The notes: generated from the sequence alone by a model not told the origin. A DNA stretch of 64,000 bases from CAXBBB01 sp963841855 (GCA_963841855.1 CAWJEJ010000001.1:558001-622000); one strand, 5' to 3'; shown: positions 1-9,430, counted from the stretch's first letter. Numbers and translations are program-made.

Positions 1-8
1 GCGTCAAG

Positions 9-47
9 AAATCGTCCTGTTTGAGCGCTAGCGAGTTTGGACGATTT
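9..47. repeat. Inverted repeat at window start
   Basis: A 9-base arm at 9-17 (AAATCGTCC) pairs perfectly with 39-47 (GGACGATTT) around a loop that contains the palindrome AGCGCT. No T-run follows it, so it is not an obvious intrinsic terminator. It may end a gene lying upstream of the window or belong to the dispersed repeat that follows. Confidence 0.45.
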
Positions 48-87
48 CAGCGGCTGAATTGGTAGTGTCCGCTGGAGGGACGTAAGC

Positions 88-190
88 CTTGACTTTTTGC
101 TCTCTTTTGTGTCAAGACAAAAGAAGGCCCCGCGCAGCGGAGGAGGTAACACCGCTGAGATCGCCACACCGCTCCGCTCCTCCCGATGAC
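88..190. repeat. Dispersed intergenic repeat upstream of accC
   Basis: This stretch holds nested inverted repeats: CTTGAC (88-93) with GTCAAG (111-116), and TCTTTTGT (103-110) with ACAAAAGA (117-124). Bases 157-190 match, in inverted orientation and with a few differences, one arm of the palindromic element at 11075-11162. I therefore read it as a composite of short dispersed repeats and not as coding sequence. No accB-like gene is visible between the window start and accC. That similar sequences are widespread in this phylum is recollection, not shown here. Confidence 0.5.
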
Positions 191-226
191 TAAAAAGAGG
201 GTTACACCTCGCACTCCAGACACGTC

Positions 227-1576
227 ATGATCAAGAAAGTCCTCATCGCCAACCGGGGCGAAGTCGCCCTCCGCGTCATCCGCACGTGCCACGAGATGGG
301 GCTCGAAACCGTCGCCGTCTACTCGACCGCCGACGCCGAAGCTCTCCCCGTCCGGTTTGCCGGAGAAGCCGTCTGCATCGGCCCACCGTCGTCGCGCGAG
401 AGCTACCTCAAGATGGACCGCATCATCGCCGCCGCCGAGGTGACCGGAGCCGACGCCATCCATCCGGGCTACGGATTCCTGTCCGAGAACGCCGACTTCG
501 CTGCCATCTGCGAAGACCACGACATCACCTTCATCGGCCCGACGGCGGAGACGATCCGGCAGATGGGCGACAAGAGTTTGGCCAAAGACACGATGCGCGC
601 CGCCGGAGTGCCCGTCGTTCCGGGCTCGGATGGCGTCGTCGAGGACGAGGCGGCGGGCCTGAAAGTCGCCCGCGAGATCGGCTTCCCGGTCATCGTCAAG
701 GCCAGCGCGGGCGGCGGCGGACGCGGGATGCGCGTCGTCGAGCAGGAGGCCGACTTTGGGCGCATGTTCAACGCCGCCCGTAGCGAAGCCGAGGCCGCGT
801 TCGGCAACGGCGACGTATACGTCGAGAAGTTCGTCACCAAGCCGCGCCACATCGAAATCCAGCTTCTCGGCGACGGTCAGGGTACGGTTCTCCACTATGG
901 CGAGCGCGAGTGCTCGATTCAGCGTCGCCACCAGAAACTGCTCGAAGAGGCCCCGTCGCCCGTGATGACCGAGGAGTTGCGCAAACGCATGGGCGAGGCG
1001 GCGATCAAGGGCGCGCAGGCGGTCAACTACCGAGGCGCGGGGACGGTCGAGTTCTTGATCGACGCGGACCACAACTTCTACTTCATGGAAATGAACACCC
1101 GCATCCAGGTGGAGCATCCCGTGACCGAAGAGGTGACCGGCGTTGACCTGATCGAGCAGCAGCTGCTCGTCGCGATGGGCCACAAGCTGGAGCCGCACAC
1201 CATCCCGATCACGGGTCACAGCATTGAGTGCCGCATCAACGCCGAGAACCCGTTCAAAAACTTCTCGCCGTCGCCGGGCCTGATCACGGCGCTGCACACG
1301 CCCAAAGGGCGGGGCGTCCGGGTCGACACGCACGTCTACGCGGGCTACCGGATTCCGCAGTTCTACGACTCGATGATCGCCAAACTGATCGTCCGAGCCG
1401 AGACGCGCCAGAGAGCCATCGCCAAAATGCAGCGCGCGCTGGACGAGTTCATCATCGAAGGTGTCCACACGACGATTCCGTTCCACCAGCAGCTCTTGGC
1501 CGACCCGCGCTTCCAGGCGGGCGACTTCGACACCAAGTTCATGGAGACCTTCGACCTCGTCCCGCCGGCCAAGTAG
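227..1576 (+). CDS. accC: Biotin carboxylase (acetyl-CoA carboxylase subunit)
   Basis: A 449-residue ATP-grasp biotin carboxylase, which carboxylates the biotin of the carrier protein with bicarbonate and ATP in the first step of malonyl-CoA synthesis. It starts MIKKVLIANRGEVALRVIRT, the standard N-terminus of the family. It carries the glycine-rich ATP loop (GGGGRGMRVV, about residue 165), the ERECSIQRRHQK segment, and the FMEMNTRIQVEHPVTE active-site block. Length matches the free-standing E. coli-type subunit, and no biotinyl domain follows. The usual partner accB is not adjacent inside the window. A second, more divergent biotin carboxylase lies at 50048-51523. The start is clear because the conserved sequence begins at this ATG. 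Confidence 0.95.
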   Translation: MIKKVLIANRGEVALRVIRTCHEMGLETVAVYSTADAEALPVRFAGEAVCIGPPSSRESYLKMDRIIAAAEVTGADAIHPGYGFLSENADFAAICEDHDITFIGPTAETIRQMGDKSLAKDTMRAAGVPVVPGSDGVVEDEAAGLKVAREIGFPVIVKASAGGGGRGMRVVEQEADFGRMFNAARSEAEAAFGNGDVYVEKFVTKPRHIEIQLLGDGQGTVLHYGERECSIQRRHQKLLEEAPSPVMTEELRKRMGEAAIKGAQAVNYRGAGTVEFLIDADHNFYFMEMNTRIQVEHPVTEEVTGVDLIEQQLLVAMGHKLEPHTIPITGHSIECRINAENPFKNFSPSPGLITALHTPKGRGVRVDTHVYAGYRIPQFYDSMIAKLIVRAETRQRAIAKMQRALDEFIIEGVHTTIPFHQQLLADPRFQAGDFDTKFMETFDLVPPAK

Positions 1577-1631
1577 CCGCACGGTCCGCCCACCGTTTTA
1601 TCTTACGCGACACCTCTTTCTCGCCGACGCC

Positions 1632-2015
1632 ATGAACATCCCCGCCGACCTCCGCTACACGTCCGATCACGAGTGGATCCAGATCTCGGACGACGGAACG
1701 ACCGCCACCATCGGCATCACCGACTTTGCGCAGCGCGAATTGGGCGACATCGTGTTCGTCGAGATCGAAGACGAGGGCACGTCGGTCGAAGCCGAGGGCG
1801 TATTTGGAACCGTCGAGGCCGTCAAAACGGTCAGCGAACTGTTTGCGCCCATCGCCGGGACGATCAGCGCGATCAACTCAGACCTGGACGGTGAGCCCGA
1901 ACTGGTCAACTCCGACCCCTATGGCAAAGGCTGGATGGTCAAGATGACGATCGAGCCCGGCACCGACCTGTCGGCCCTTCTCGACGCCGACGCGTACGGC
2001 GCCCACGTCGGCTGA
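1632..2015 (+). CDS. gcvH: Glycine cleavage system H protein
   Basis: A 127-residue lipoyl carrier protein that shuttles the aminomethyl group between the P, T and L proteins of glycine cleavage. It has the family N-terminus (LRYTSDHEW), the ITDFAQRELGDIVFVE segment, and the lipoylation motif VEAVKTVSELFAPIAG with the modified lysine at about residue 65. The reading frame is open for 171 bases upstream, but the ATG at 1632 begins the conserved sequence and gives the usual length. It lies 55 bases after accC on the same strand. No other gcv gene is nearby. Confidence 0.95.
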   Translation: MNIPADLRYTSDHEWIQISDDGTTATIGITDFAQRELGDIVFVEIEDEGTSVEAEGVFGTVEAVKTVSELFAPIAGTISAINSDLDGEPELVNSDPYGKGWMVKMTIEPGTDLSALLDADAYGAHVG

Positions 2016-2183
2016 GCTCGCCTGCTCGGTGCGCCTTCCACCTGTCTGGTTTTTCGGTTTCTCGCGACCGGGCGCAGGCTTTCCCTTGACGTGCGCCCCG
2101 GCAGAGCCGCCCCGCATCGGCTCGCCGAACCGGTCGCGCTTGCGATAGATTCGGATGCTCTGCTCGCCCACCTCTAGTCACCC

Positions 2184-3611
2184 ATGACGCGCTCCCTGAC
2201 CTTCAAAGTCCTCGCCATCGGGGTCTTGCTCCTGATGCTCCTCGTCCCGCTGGCGATGCTCGACGGGCTAGTCCGCGAACGGCAGCAGATGAAGCGCACC
2301 GCCACGCGCGACGTGTCCGCGACGTGGGGCGGGCCGCAAACCGTTTCTGGGCCGATGCTGGCCGTCCCCTACCGCATCGCCAAGACCGAGACGACGGGCG
2401 AGCGCAGCGGGACGGTCTACTTCCTGCCCGACAGCCTGAGCTACGACGCCGATCTCGAGCCCAACGTGCTGACCAAAGGCATCTACCGCGTCACCCTCTT
2501 TAAGACGACCGTCCGCATCGATGCGCAGTTCGGTCCGCTGGATCTGGCCGCAGCGCGCGTGCCTGCTTCCTCACTGATTTGGGACGATGCGCGCCTGCTC
2601 ATGGGCGTCAGCGATCCGAGCGGGTTGCAGGCGCTGATCGCACCGGTCTGGGGCGGCACGACGCTGACGACGACGCCCGCCTCCGAGGCCAACATTCTGC
2701 CCAGCGCAGTCGAAGCGCGCGTGCCTGCCAGCCTGCTGCCAATCGCGCCCGACGCGGCTCCAGTCCGGGTGACGGCCGACGTTCAGGTGCGAGGAAGTCA
2801 AACGCTGCGCGTCGTCCCACTGGGCAAGTCGACCGACGTGGCAATGCGATCGTCGTGGCCCTCGCCGTCGTTCGTCGGCGCGTTCGCGGCTCGCGACCGA
2901 GAAGTTAGCGATGCCGGTTTCGAGGCCTACTGGCGGGTTCTGTTTCTCAACCGCGGCTACGGACAGGTCTTCCGCAACGACGGATCACCTTCGCTGCTGG
3001 CTGGATCGTTCGACGGCGACGACGTGATGATCGAATCGGCGTATCGCGGATCGGGCAGCCAGAGCGACGGGCAGGGCGTCGGCGTGCGGCTGATCGAGAC
3101 GGCCAACGTCTACCAGCAAGCGGAGCGCGCGGCCGAGTACGGGTTCCTGTTCGTGCTGCTCACGTTCACGACGTTCTTCTTCGTCGAGGTGCTGGGCGGG
3201 CGTAGGATCCACCCGCTGCAGTACCTGCTCGTCGGCTGCGCGGTCGCACTGTTCTACCTGCTGCTGCTCTCGCTGGCCGAGTTCATTCCGTTTGGCGCCG
3301 CGTATGGATTGTCGGCCCTCGCCATCCTGGGACTGATCGCGATGTACAGCCGCACCGTTCTGGGCTCGTGGCGGATGAGCGGCGTGGTGACGGGACTGCT
3401 CGCCGTCTTCTACGGCTACTTCTACGTGCTCCTCCAACTCGATGCCTACGCCCTGCTCGCCGGAAGCGTCGGCCTGCTCGTCATGCTCGCCGCCGTGATG
3501 TGGGTCTCGCGCAAAGTCGACTGGTACGCCTTCACCCCGCCCGCCCTCGACAAACGCACCACGCCGCGGACGCTACCGAAACCGGTCGATTCGCAGGCAC
3601 CGGACGCGTGA
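2184..3611 (+). CDS. creD: CreD-like inner membrane protein
   Basis: A 475-residue membrane protein of the CreD family. In enterobacteria CreD belongs to the CreBC regulon and its biochemical role is unclear. An N-terminal transmembrane helix (about residues 8-26) is followed by the hallmark segment VSATWGGPQTVSGPMLAVPY, a large extracytoplasmic domain (about 50-305), and then five or six hydrophobic helices (about 310-450). The tail is charged (KVDWYAFTPPALDKR). The creBC regulators are not adjacent. Family assignment is strong; function is not established. Confidence 0.88.
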   Translation: MTRSLTFKVLAIGVLLLMLLVPLAMLDGLVRERQQMKRTATRDVSATWGGPQTVSGPMLAVPYRIAKTETTGERSGTVYFLPDSLSYDADLEPNVLTKGIYRVTLFKTTVRIDAQFGPLDLAAARVPASSLIWDDARLLMGVSDPSGLQALIAPVWGGTTLTTTPASEANILPSAVEARVPASLLPIAPDAAPVRVTADVQVRGSQTLRVVPLGKSTDVAMRSSWPSPSFVGAFAARDREVSDAGFEAYWRVLFLNRGYGQVFRNDGSPSLLAGSFDGDDVMIESAYRGSGSQSDGQGVGVRLIETANVYQQAERAAEYGFLFVLLTFTTFFFVEVLGGRRIHPLQYLLVGCAVALFYLLLLSLAEFIPFGAAYGLSALAILGLIAMYSRTVLGSWRMSGVVTGLLAVFYGYFYVLLQLDAYALLAGSVGLLVMLAAVMWVSRKVDWYAFTPPALDKRTTPRTLPKPVDSQAPDA

Positions 3612-3621
3612 ATCATCGCGC

Positions 3622-3672
3622 TAGACGCGGCACCCTGTCGGGCCTTGAAGATCTGACAGGGTGCCGCGTCTA
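3622..3672. terminator. Long perfect inverted repeat between convergent genes
   Basis: An 18-base arm (3622-3639) is the exact reverse complement of 3655-3672, with a 15-base loop. It lies between the converging creD and tatD genes, so it probably terminates transcription in both directions although no T-run is present. The loop sequence resembles a degenerate form of the hairpin at 58147-58181 (CTGTCAGGTCT-type core). Both may derive from one dispersed palindromic element. Confidence 0.6.
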
Positions 3673-3674
3673 CC

Positions 3675-4451
3675 TCAGATGCCAAACAGCGCGCGCGCCG
3701 TCGCCGTCGTGACGCGCGCGACGTGCTCGACGGGTTCGCCGCGCAACTCGGCCAGCTTCTCGGCGACCAGGCGGACGTAGGCGGGCTCGTTTCGTTTGCC
3801 TCGGTGAGGAGCGGGAGCGAGAAACGGAGCGTCGGTTTCGAGGACGAGTTCTTCGAGTGGCACGTGCGCGATGCCTTGCCACACGCCGCCGTTCTTGAAC
3901 GTGAGCGTGCCGCCGATGCCCAGCAGAAAACCCAGCGCGCGGACGGCGTCAGCTTCGTCAGCCGTTCCGCCCCAGCAGTGAACGATGCCGCGCAACGCCG
4001 ACGGATCGGACAACTTGGAGCGCTCCTCGGCGAGTACGCGCAGCAAGTCGGGCGTGCTGTCGCGGTTGTGGAGAACCAGCGGCTTCTCGGTCTGAGCAGC
4101 AAGCCGGATGTGGCGGCGGAAGAAGTCTTCCTGCTTGTCGTCGAACGTGCGGTCCCAATAGTGATCCAGCCCGCTCTCGCCGACGGCGACGACGGCTGGC
4201 TGACGGGCTAGCCGGTCCACTTCGAGCCAGTCCGCTTCGGTAGCGTCCTTCACGTCGGACGGATGAAGTGCGGCCATGACGAACAGATCATCGGTGTGGC
4301 TGGCCAGTTCGAGCGCCGCATAGATCGAGGGCACGTCGATGGCAGGCATCACGATCGCCTCGACGCCTGACGCGCGGGCGCGGTCGAGCAGCGCTTCGCG
4401 GTCTGGGTCGAAGCGGCTATGGTAGAGATGACAGTGGGTGTCGATGAGCAT
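3675..4451 (-). CDS. tatD: TatD family metal-dependent hydrolase (DNase)
   Basis: A 258-residue TIM-barrel amidohydrolase of the TatD/YcfH group, which act as metal-dependent 3'-5' nucleases. Metal ligands are visible: the N-terminal DTHCHLYHSRFD (His-x-His), GESGLDHYWDR (Glu), VLHNRDS (His), IVHCWGGT (His) and LETDAPFLAP (Asp). Length is typical. It converges on creD, from which the 18-base inverted repeat separates it. The start at MLIDTHCHLY is fixed by the conserved N-terminus. Confidence 0.93.
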   Translation of the reverse strand: MLIDTHCHLYHSRFDPDREALLDRARASGVEAIVMPAIDVPSIYAALELASHTDDLFVMAALHPSDVKDATEADWLEVDRLARQPAVVAVGESGLDHYWDRTFDDKQEDFFRRHIRLAAQTEKPLVLHNRDSTPDLLRVLAEERSKLSDPSALRGIVHCWGGTADEADAVRALGFLLGIGGTLTFKNGGVWQGIAHVPLEELVLETDAPFLAPAPHRGKRNEPAYVRLVAEKLAELRGEPVEHVARVTTATARALFGI

Positions 4452-4567
4452 CGGCCGGTGGTAGGAAAATCGCTAGAGGTACGCTGCGGTACAGGTCGGC
4501 GTTCGCACCTGATCGGCCAGCCTGCCGGGCTTGCTCAGTGGGCGACGGCGGTGCTACTCTTGATCCC

Positions 4568-7093
4568 ATGCCGCCTCGCCGAACCCCGCTCCTCTTGCTC
4601 GTCGCTCTGGCCGTCGTGCCGCTGGCAGCGCTCTATCCCATCGTCCGCGTGGTGTGGGCGTGGTCGCACGTCGAGCAGGTGCTTCCGGGTGAGGCTGCCG
4701 CGCGTCCCGAGGCGGCGCGCGGGTTCGACTGGATCGTGTGGCAGAGCGGAGAGGCAGGCGCCGTTGCCGCCTACGTCTTTCCCGGAGGCCCGGGCGCGCG
4801 CGCCGGAATCCGAAGCGGCGACGTGTTCTACAGCTTGGACGGCGGCATGATCGTCGAGGCTTCGGACGTGGCTCTGGCCATTGGGGGCCTCATACCTGGC
4901 CGGACGATCACCTACGAGGTGCTGCGCGGCGACGAACTGGCAAGCGCCGACGTGCGCATCGCCCGCTACCCGACGTTTCTCTATCCACTTTCGCCGAGCT
5001 TGTGGCTGTTTGCGCTCTGGGCGTTCACGCTGGGCTCGCTGCTGCACGTGATCGCTCTGATCGTAGCTGTTCCGCTGGCCAGGTCGAGTCCACGGGCGCG
5101 CGTGTCCCTGGTCTTGATCGGCGCATCGGCGCTCTGGTTTTTTGCCAACCTAGCGCGGCTCGCTCTGCTGGATATTTTCGGGTCTCCTCCTCCCGGCTCG
5201 GCCTACGACGCCCTCTTCGGCGTGCTGACGCTGATCGGGCTGGCCGGATGGCTCACGTTTCCCCCGGTCCTTTTGACGGGCGTGCTGAGCCAGGCTCGCA
5301 TCCGTCCCCCGCGCTGGTTGCTCGTCCCCCGCCTGCTGGCGCCTCTGGTGTTCGGCTTTCTCATGCTGGCCTCGACGGTGGGGGGCTTGGGACCATTCAC
5401 GCTCGACCGGCTCGTAGCACCGCTCGTCTTTTACGCTTCGGTTTACGTTGCGCTCGCCGCCGCCTTATCACTGGCTGTGGGACGGATCGCGCCGGGCTGG
5501 GGACGCATCGGAAGCCTCGTCACGCTGGCGTTCGCGCTGGGCGCCGCGCTGGTCGTGCCGGGCGTGATTCCGCTCCTGCGCTCGGTCGGCGACGCGACGG
5601 TGGGATGGCTCGTCGTGGGCGCTCAGTTGCTCTATGCCGCGCCCGTCTCCCTCGTCGCGCTGGCAACGCTGCGCTATGGAAAGATCGACGATGTACTAAC
5701 GCGGACAGTCGCCAATGGGGTCTTGTTTGGTTCGGCTCTGGTCGTCTACGTCGCCGCGATGCAGGTAGTGGACCCGTTTCTGCGCAGCTACCGAGCGCCC
5801 GTCCACGCCATCGGCGCGATGATCTGCCTGGGACTGTTCCTGGTCGCCAACCGGGTGCGCGAGCGGTGGCGCCGCACACCGCCCATCTTTCTCAAGACAC
5901 CACTCGTCAGCGCCCGAACGACGCTGCGCAGCTTTCAAGCGCGAATGCACACGTTCGTGGCTGCCGAGGCGCTGACGAACGAAGCTGTCCGCCTAGCAGG
6001 ACAAGCGATGGGGGCCACGAGTGGAGTGCTCTACTTCCGTCGCCCCGGTCTGCCTCCGATGCCGGTACCGGCCGAGCGCCCGACGTTCGCCGCCACTACG
6101 GCGTGGATGAGCGCCGCCTATCATCCCTCGCCTCCCCACCTGACGGCCGACGACGTGCACGAGATGTGGCCTGACCTGGCTCAGGCAGGCGGACTGTGGG
6201 CGCGCTCCGCCGAGGTCAGCGAGGCTGAGCTTCCGCCTCAAACCTCCCGTCGGCTGACCGAATTGGGAGCTTCCGTCGCTCTCGTCCTCGTCGGCGAGGG
6301 CGGCCCGCTGGGCGTGCTCGTGCTGGCCCGCAAGCGCAGAGGCATCTACAACCTGGACGATCTCGACGTACTGCGCGTGCTCACCTCTCAGGTCGCGCTG
6401 GCGCTCGAACGCATCGGCCTGATCGAGCGCGAAAAGACGCTGGCCCGGCAAACGTCCGAAGCCCAACTCGTCGCGCTACGCACGCAGATCAACCCGCACT
6501 TCCTGTTCAACACGCTCAACACGATCGCCGCCCTGATCGACGAGCAGCCCAACGAAGCCGAGCGCGTCGTGGAGCACCTGGCTGCGCTGTTTCGGCAAAC
6601 GCTGCAAACCGCCGACAAATCGCACGTGCCGCTGGGTACCGAGCTGCGCATGGTGCGGCAGTACCTCGCCATCGAAAAGGCCCGCTTCGGCGACGGACTG
6701 GGAATCGAAATCGACGTGGCCGACGAGTTGATGTCGACTCTGCTCCCCGCGCTCGCGCTCCAGACAATGGTCGAGAACGCCGTCCAGCACGGCATCACTC
6801 CGCACCGGGGCGGTGGCACGGTGCGCATTACGGGCCGCGTCCTGGGCGACGCCGTCGTGCTCACCGTCGCGGACGATGGGGCCGGCCTGCCGCCTCACAC
6901 CCACCCTTCCGAATTGTTCGGAATCGGCCTGCGCAACGTCGCCGAGCGGATGCTCCACCTGTACGGGCAACCGGATCTGCTGGCGCTCGAACCGGCGCCG
7001 CACGGAGGAACGACGGCCCGGCTGATGCTTCCAGACTCTGTTTCCGACTCCAGCCTGCACCCGAATTCGTCTACCGACGTCGTTCCCTCCTAA
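4568..7093 (+). CDS. LytS-type sensor histidine kinase with PDZ and GAF-like domains
   Basis: An 841-residue sensor kinase. A first membrane helix (about 6-30) is followed by a PDZ-like domain (about 50-125, with GGPGARAGIRSGDVFYSLDG). A polytopic membrane region covers about 135-430, and a GAF-like region about 480-620. The His_kinase/LytS dimerisation block contains INPHFLFNTLN, with the phosphoacceptor at His644. The HATPase domain shows MVENAVQHGI, VADDGAGLP and GIGLRNVAERM. I chose the second ATG (4568) because hydrophobic sequence begins right after it; the ATG 30 bases upstream is possible. The LytTR regulator gene starts 22 bases after the stop, so the two form an operon and almost certainly a signalling pair. 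The stimulus is unknown. Confidence 0.9.
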   Translation: MPPRRTPLLLLVALAVVPLAALYPIVRVVWAWSHVEQVLPGEAAARPEAARGFDWIVWQSGEAGAVAAYVFPGGPGARAGIRSGDVFYSLDGGMIVEASDVALAIGGLIPGRTITYEVLRGDELASADVRIARYPTFLYPLSPSLWLFALWAFTLGSLLHVIALIVAVPLARSSPRARVSLVLIGASALWFFANLARLALLDIFGSPPPGSAYDALFGVLTLIGLAGWLTFPPVLLTGVLSQARIRPPRWLLVPRLLAPLVFGFLMLASTVGGLGPFTLDRLVAPLVFYASVYVALAAALSLAVGRIAPGWGRIGSLVTLAFALGAALVVPGVIPLLRSVGDATVGWLVVGAQLLYAAPVSLVALATLRYGKIDDVLTRTVANGVLFGSALVVYVAAMQVVDPFLRSYRAPVHAIGAMICLGLFLVANRVRERWRRTPPIFLKTPLVSARTTLRSFQARMHTFVAAEALTNEAVRLAGQAMGATSGVLYFRRPGLPPMPVPAERPTFAATTAWMSAAYHPSPPHLTADDVHEMWPDLAQAGGLWARSAEVSEAELPPQTSRRLTELGASVALVLVGEGGPLGVLVLARKRRGIYNLDDLDVLRVLTSQVALALERIGLIEREKTLARQTSEAQLVALRTQINPHFLFNTLNTIAALIDEQPNEAERVVEHLAALFRQTLQTADKSHVPLGTELRMVRQYLAIEKARFGDGLGIEIDVADELMSTLLPALALQTMVENAVQHGITPHRGGGTVRITGRVLGDAVVLTVADDGAGLPPHTHPSELFGIGLRNVAERMLHLYGQPDLLALEPAPHGGTTARLMLPDSVSDSSLHPNSSTDVVPS

Positions 7094-7115
7094 CGCTCCT
7101 TAACGCCCCGCCGCC

Positions 7116-7940
7116 ATGCTCCGCTGCCTCATCGCCGACGACGAAGCGCCTGCTCGCAAGCGCCTCGAACGCCTCCTCTCTCCTCTCGCCGACGAGGGTC
7201 GCGTCCAGATCACGGCACTCGTGGCCGACGGCTCGGAAGCGCTCGAACGTTTGGCCAAAGGCGACATCGACCTGGCGTTTCTCGACGTGCAGATGCCTGG
7301 AGCGAGCGGCATCGACGTGCTGGACCGCGTAGCGCCCGAGCACCGACCCGCCGTCGTCTTCACGACCGCCTACGACGAGTATGCCGTCCGCGCGTTCGAG
7401 GCCAACGCCGTCGATTATCTGCTCAAGCCTTTTAGCGAGGATCGGCTCGAAGAGGCCGTCGCTCGCGTCGAGGCTCGGATGCAGAATGACGATACGCCCC
7501 AGGACGGCGACCCGCGGCTGGCACGCCTGCTCGACTATCTGGACGAGCACGACACGCCCGCGCTGACTGCTCGGCCCAAAGCGCATCCGCGCCACATCTC
7601 GGTCCCCTACCGCGATCGCCACCTGATCGTCAGCGTCGACGATGTCGTGACGGCCGAGGTGCAGGATGGCATCACGCGCCTCTACGCGCTCGAAAAGGAC
7701 AATCAGGGGCGGCCGCATTTGAAGCAGCACCTGGTCAGCCACACGCTCGATTCGCTCGAAGAGCAGTTCGATGCGGACCGGTTCGTTCGAGTTCACCGAT
7801 CGGCTCTGATTCAACTCGATCACCTGCGCGAGATGGTGCCCTGGTTCAGCGGCCGGTACAAACTGCTGATGGTGACGGGACACGAGGTGTTGGCCTCACG
7901 AGAGCGGTCTCGTATGCTGCGCGACCGGTTCATTACGTGA
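7116..7940 (+). CDS. LytTR family response regulator
   Basis: A 274-residue response regulator and partner of the LytS-type kinase just upstream. The receiver domain (about 1-120) has the acidic pair DDE at 8-10, phosphoacceptor Asp57 in FLDVQMPG, Thr in VVFTTAYDEYAVRAF, and Lys in DYLLKPF. A linker leads to a LytTR DNA-binding domain (about 155-270) with HISVPYRDRHLIV and the typical RVHRSALIQLDHL. Such regulators bind direct repeats upstream of target promoters; I could not identify a target here. Start ATG 7116 fits the conserved receiver N-terminus. Confidence 0.95.
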   Translation: MLRCLIADDEAPARKRLERLLSPLADEGRVQITALVADGSEALERLAKGDIDLAFLDVQMPGASGIDVLDRVAPEHRPAVVFTTAYDEYAVRAFEANAVDYLLKPFSEDRLEEAVARVEARMQNDDTPQDGDPRLARLLDYLDEHDTPALTARPKAHPRHISVPYRDRHLIVSVDDVVTAEVQDGITRLYALEKDNQGRPHLKQHLVSHTLDSLEEQFDADRFVRVHRSALIQLDHLREMVPWFSGRYKLLMVTGHEVLASRERSRMLRDRFIT

Positions 7941-8155
7941 TGTACTGCGCTCCAAAAAAGTCGGACTAGCGAGAGAACGCTCTTCTAGGGCGGTTCGAGG
8001 AATCATCACAAGGCGTCTCAATTCGGTACGACCATTAGCCAAACACGTCCTCAGCACCTGGAAAGGGGTATGGCACGCGCTTTGAATAAGAGAGATGCAG
8101 AACGTCGCCCTCGGCGAATCTCTGTATCCCCTCTCTGTTCACCGCTCGTCCGGCG

Positions 8156-9430
8156 ATGCATCGTTTCCTTTCTTTCGCCCTGCTTTTTCTAGCAGGAGGT
8201 ACCACTGACGCGCCGCCCGATGTGATTCGCGTGCGCATCTTCGAGCGAGAAGCTCCGACCTGCATCGACGTGCGCTCGCCCGAGTCGGTCGATGTCCACG
8301 TTCGCTTGGGCCGCCCGGCCACGCTCACCGACCGTTCGATTCAGATCTGCTCGCACAAAGGAGCGCTCCGCGTTACGTCGGGCAATGAGACGACGTACGC
8401 GCGCCACCTCGACATCCAGTCGCGCGGTCAAGTCGACGTGACGGCCAAGCGGCAGGGTATGCAGGCGGAGACGCGCACCTACCCCGACCATCTCACTCTC
8501 TCGCCCGACGGTGATGGCCTGATGATCGTCAACGTGACGCGGCTCGATCCCTACGTGGCAGGCGTGATCGCTAAGGAATACGGGCTGGACGATGACGAAG
8601 GGACCGAGGCGATGGCCATCGTGGCGCGCACCTATGCTCTTCGCATCCAGGATCGGCGGCGCGATCAACCCTATGACGTGGTCGACAACACGAGCGACCA
8701 AGTGTACAAAGGCATCGGCGACGCCACGCGGCGCGCGCTCACCGCCGCCAACCACACGAGCGGACGCGTGCTCACCCACAACGGGCAACTCGTCGAGGCG
8801 GTCTACTCGGCCTCGAACGGCGGGCACGGAGCAGACAACGACGACGTATGGCAGTCGGCGCCGATCTCGTACCTGCGCGGCCGCCCAGACCCCTACGACC
8901 GCGTCTCTCCTGTCCACACTTGGACTGCTCGGCTAGATCGCAACCGAGTGTTGGACGCGCTCACTCGCACGTCGGGGCGACAAGTCACCGGCTGGCTCAT
9001 CGAAGACCGTACGCCCGATGGCCGCGTCCGCACGATCACGCTGCTCCACGGCTCGTCTCGCAGCACGATTCGGGGCACGCAGTTTCGATCGGCCGTCACA
9101 GCCCAGATGGGCGTCTCTTCGGTTCGCAGCACTCTTTTCGACGCCACGCGCCAGGGCGACAGTTATGTGCTCGAAGGCAAAGGCTTTGGCCACGGCGTCG
9201 GTATGAGCCAGTGGGGAGCGCACGGAATGGCGAAGCAAGGCAAGAGTGCCGAAGAGATTCTGGCGTTTTACTACCCCGGCACACGTGTCGAGAAGCGGTC
9301 CGGAAGCGGGATGACGCTCGCCGACATCCCGTCGCCCCAAGAGCGCGAAGAGTCCGAGCGCCTGGGACGCGCGCCGCTCAAGTCAACTACTTCCACTCAA
9401 GACGAACGGAGGATCGGATGGCGTCGCTAA
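8156..9430 (+). CDS. SpoIID/LytB domain protein
   Basis: A 424-residue exported protein with a short N-terminal hydrophobic signal (about 4-15). The SpoIID/LytB domain (about 115-395) shows VNVTRLDPYVAGVIAKEYG, AIVARTYALR, VYSASNGGH and the C-terminal block GKGFGHGVGMSQWGAHGMA followed by FYYPGT. In sporulating bacteria SpoIID is a lytic transglycosylase acting on denuded glycan strands, and LytB enhances amidases. Homologues in non-sporulating Gram-negatives are assumed to act on peptidoglycan, so a wall-modifying role is inferred. The C-terminal ~35 residues are polar and unconserved in appearance. A 215-base gap without a gene precedes it. Confidence 0.88.
   Translation: MHRFLSFALLFLAGGTTDAPPDVIRVRIFEREAPTCIDVRSPESVDVHVRLGRPATLTDRSIQICSHKGALRVTSGNETTYARHLDIQSRGQVDVTAKRQGMQAETRTYPDHLTLSPDGDGLMIVNVTRLDPYVAGVIAKEYGLDDDEGTEAMAIVARTYALRIQDRRRDQPYDVVDNTSDQVYKGIGDATRRALTAANHTSGRVLTHNGQLVEAVYSASNGGHGADNDDVWQSAPISYLRGRPDPYDRVSPVHTWTARLDRNRVLDALTRTSGRQVTGWLIEDRTPDGRVRTITLLHGSSRSTIRGTQFRSAVTAQMGVSSVRSTLFDATRQGDSYVLEGKGFGHGVGMSQWGAHGMAKQGKSAEEILAFYYPGTRVEKRSGSGMTLADIPSPQEREESERLGRAPLKSTTSTQDERRIGWRR

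Noticed and set aside
47..1582. Long minus-strand ORF (511 codons) opposite accC
   Set aside because: It mirrors the conserved accC frame exactly and its translation is arginine/valine-rich with no family similarity. In G+C-rich genomes antisense frames stay open by chance.
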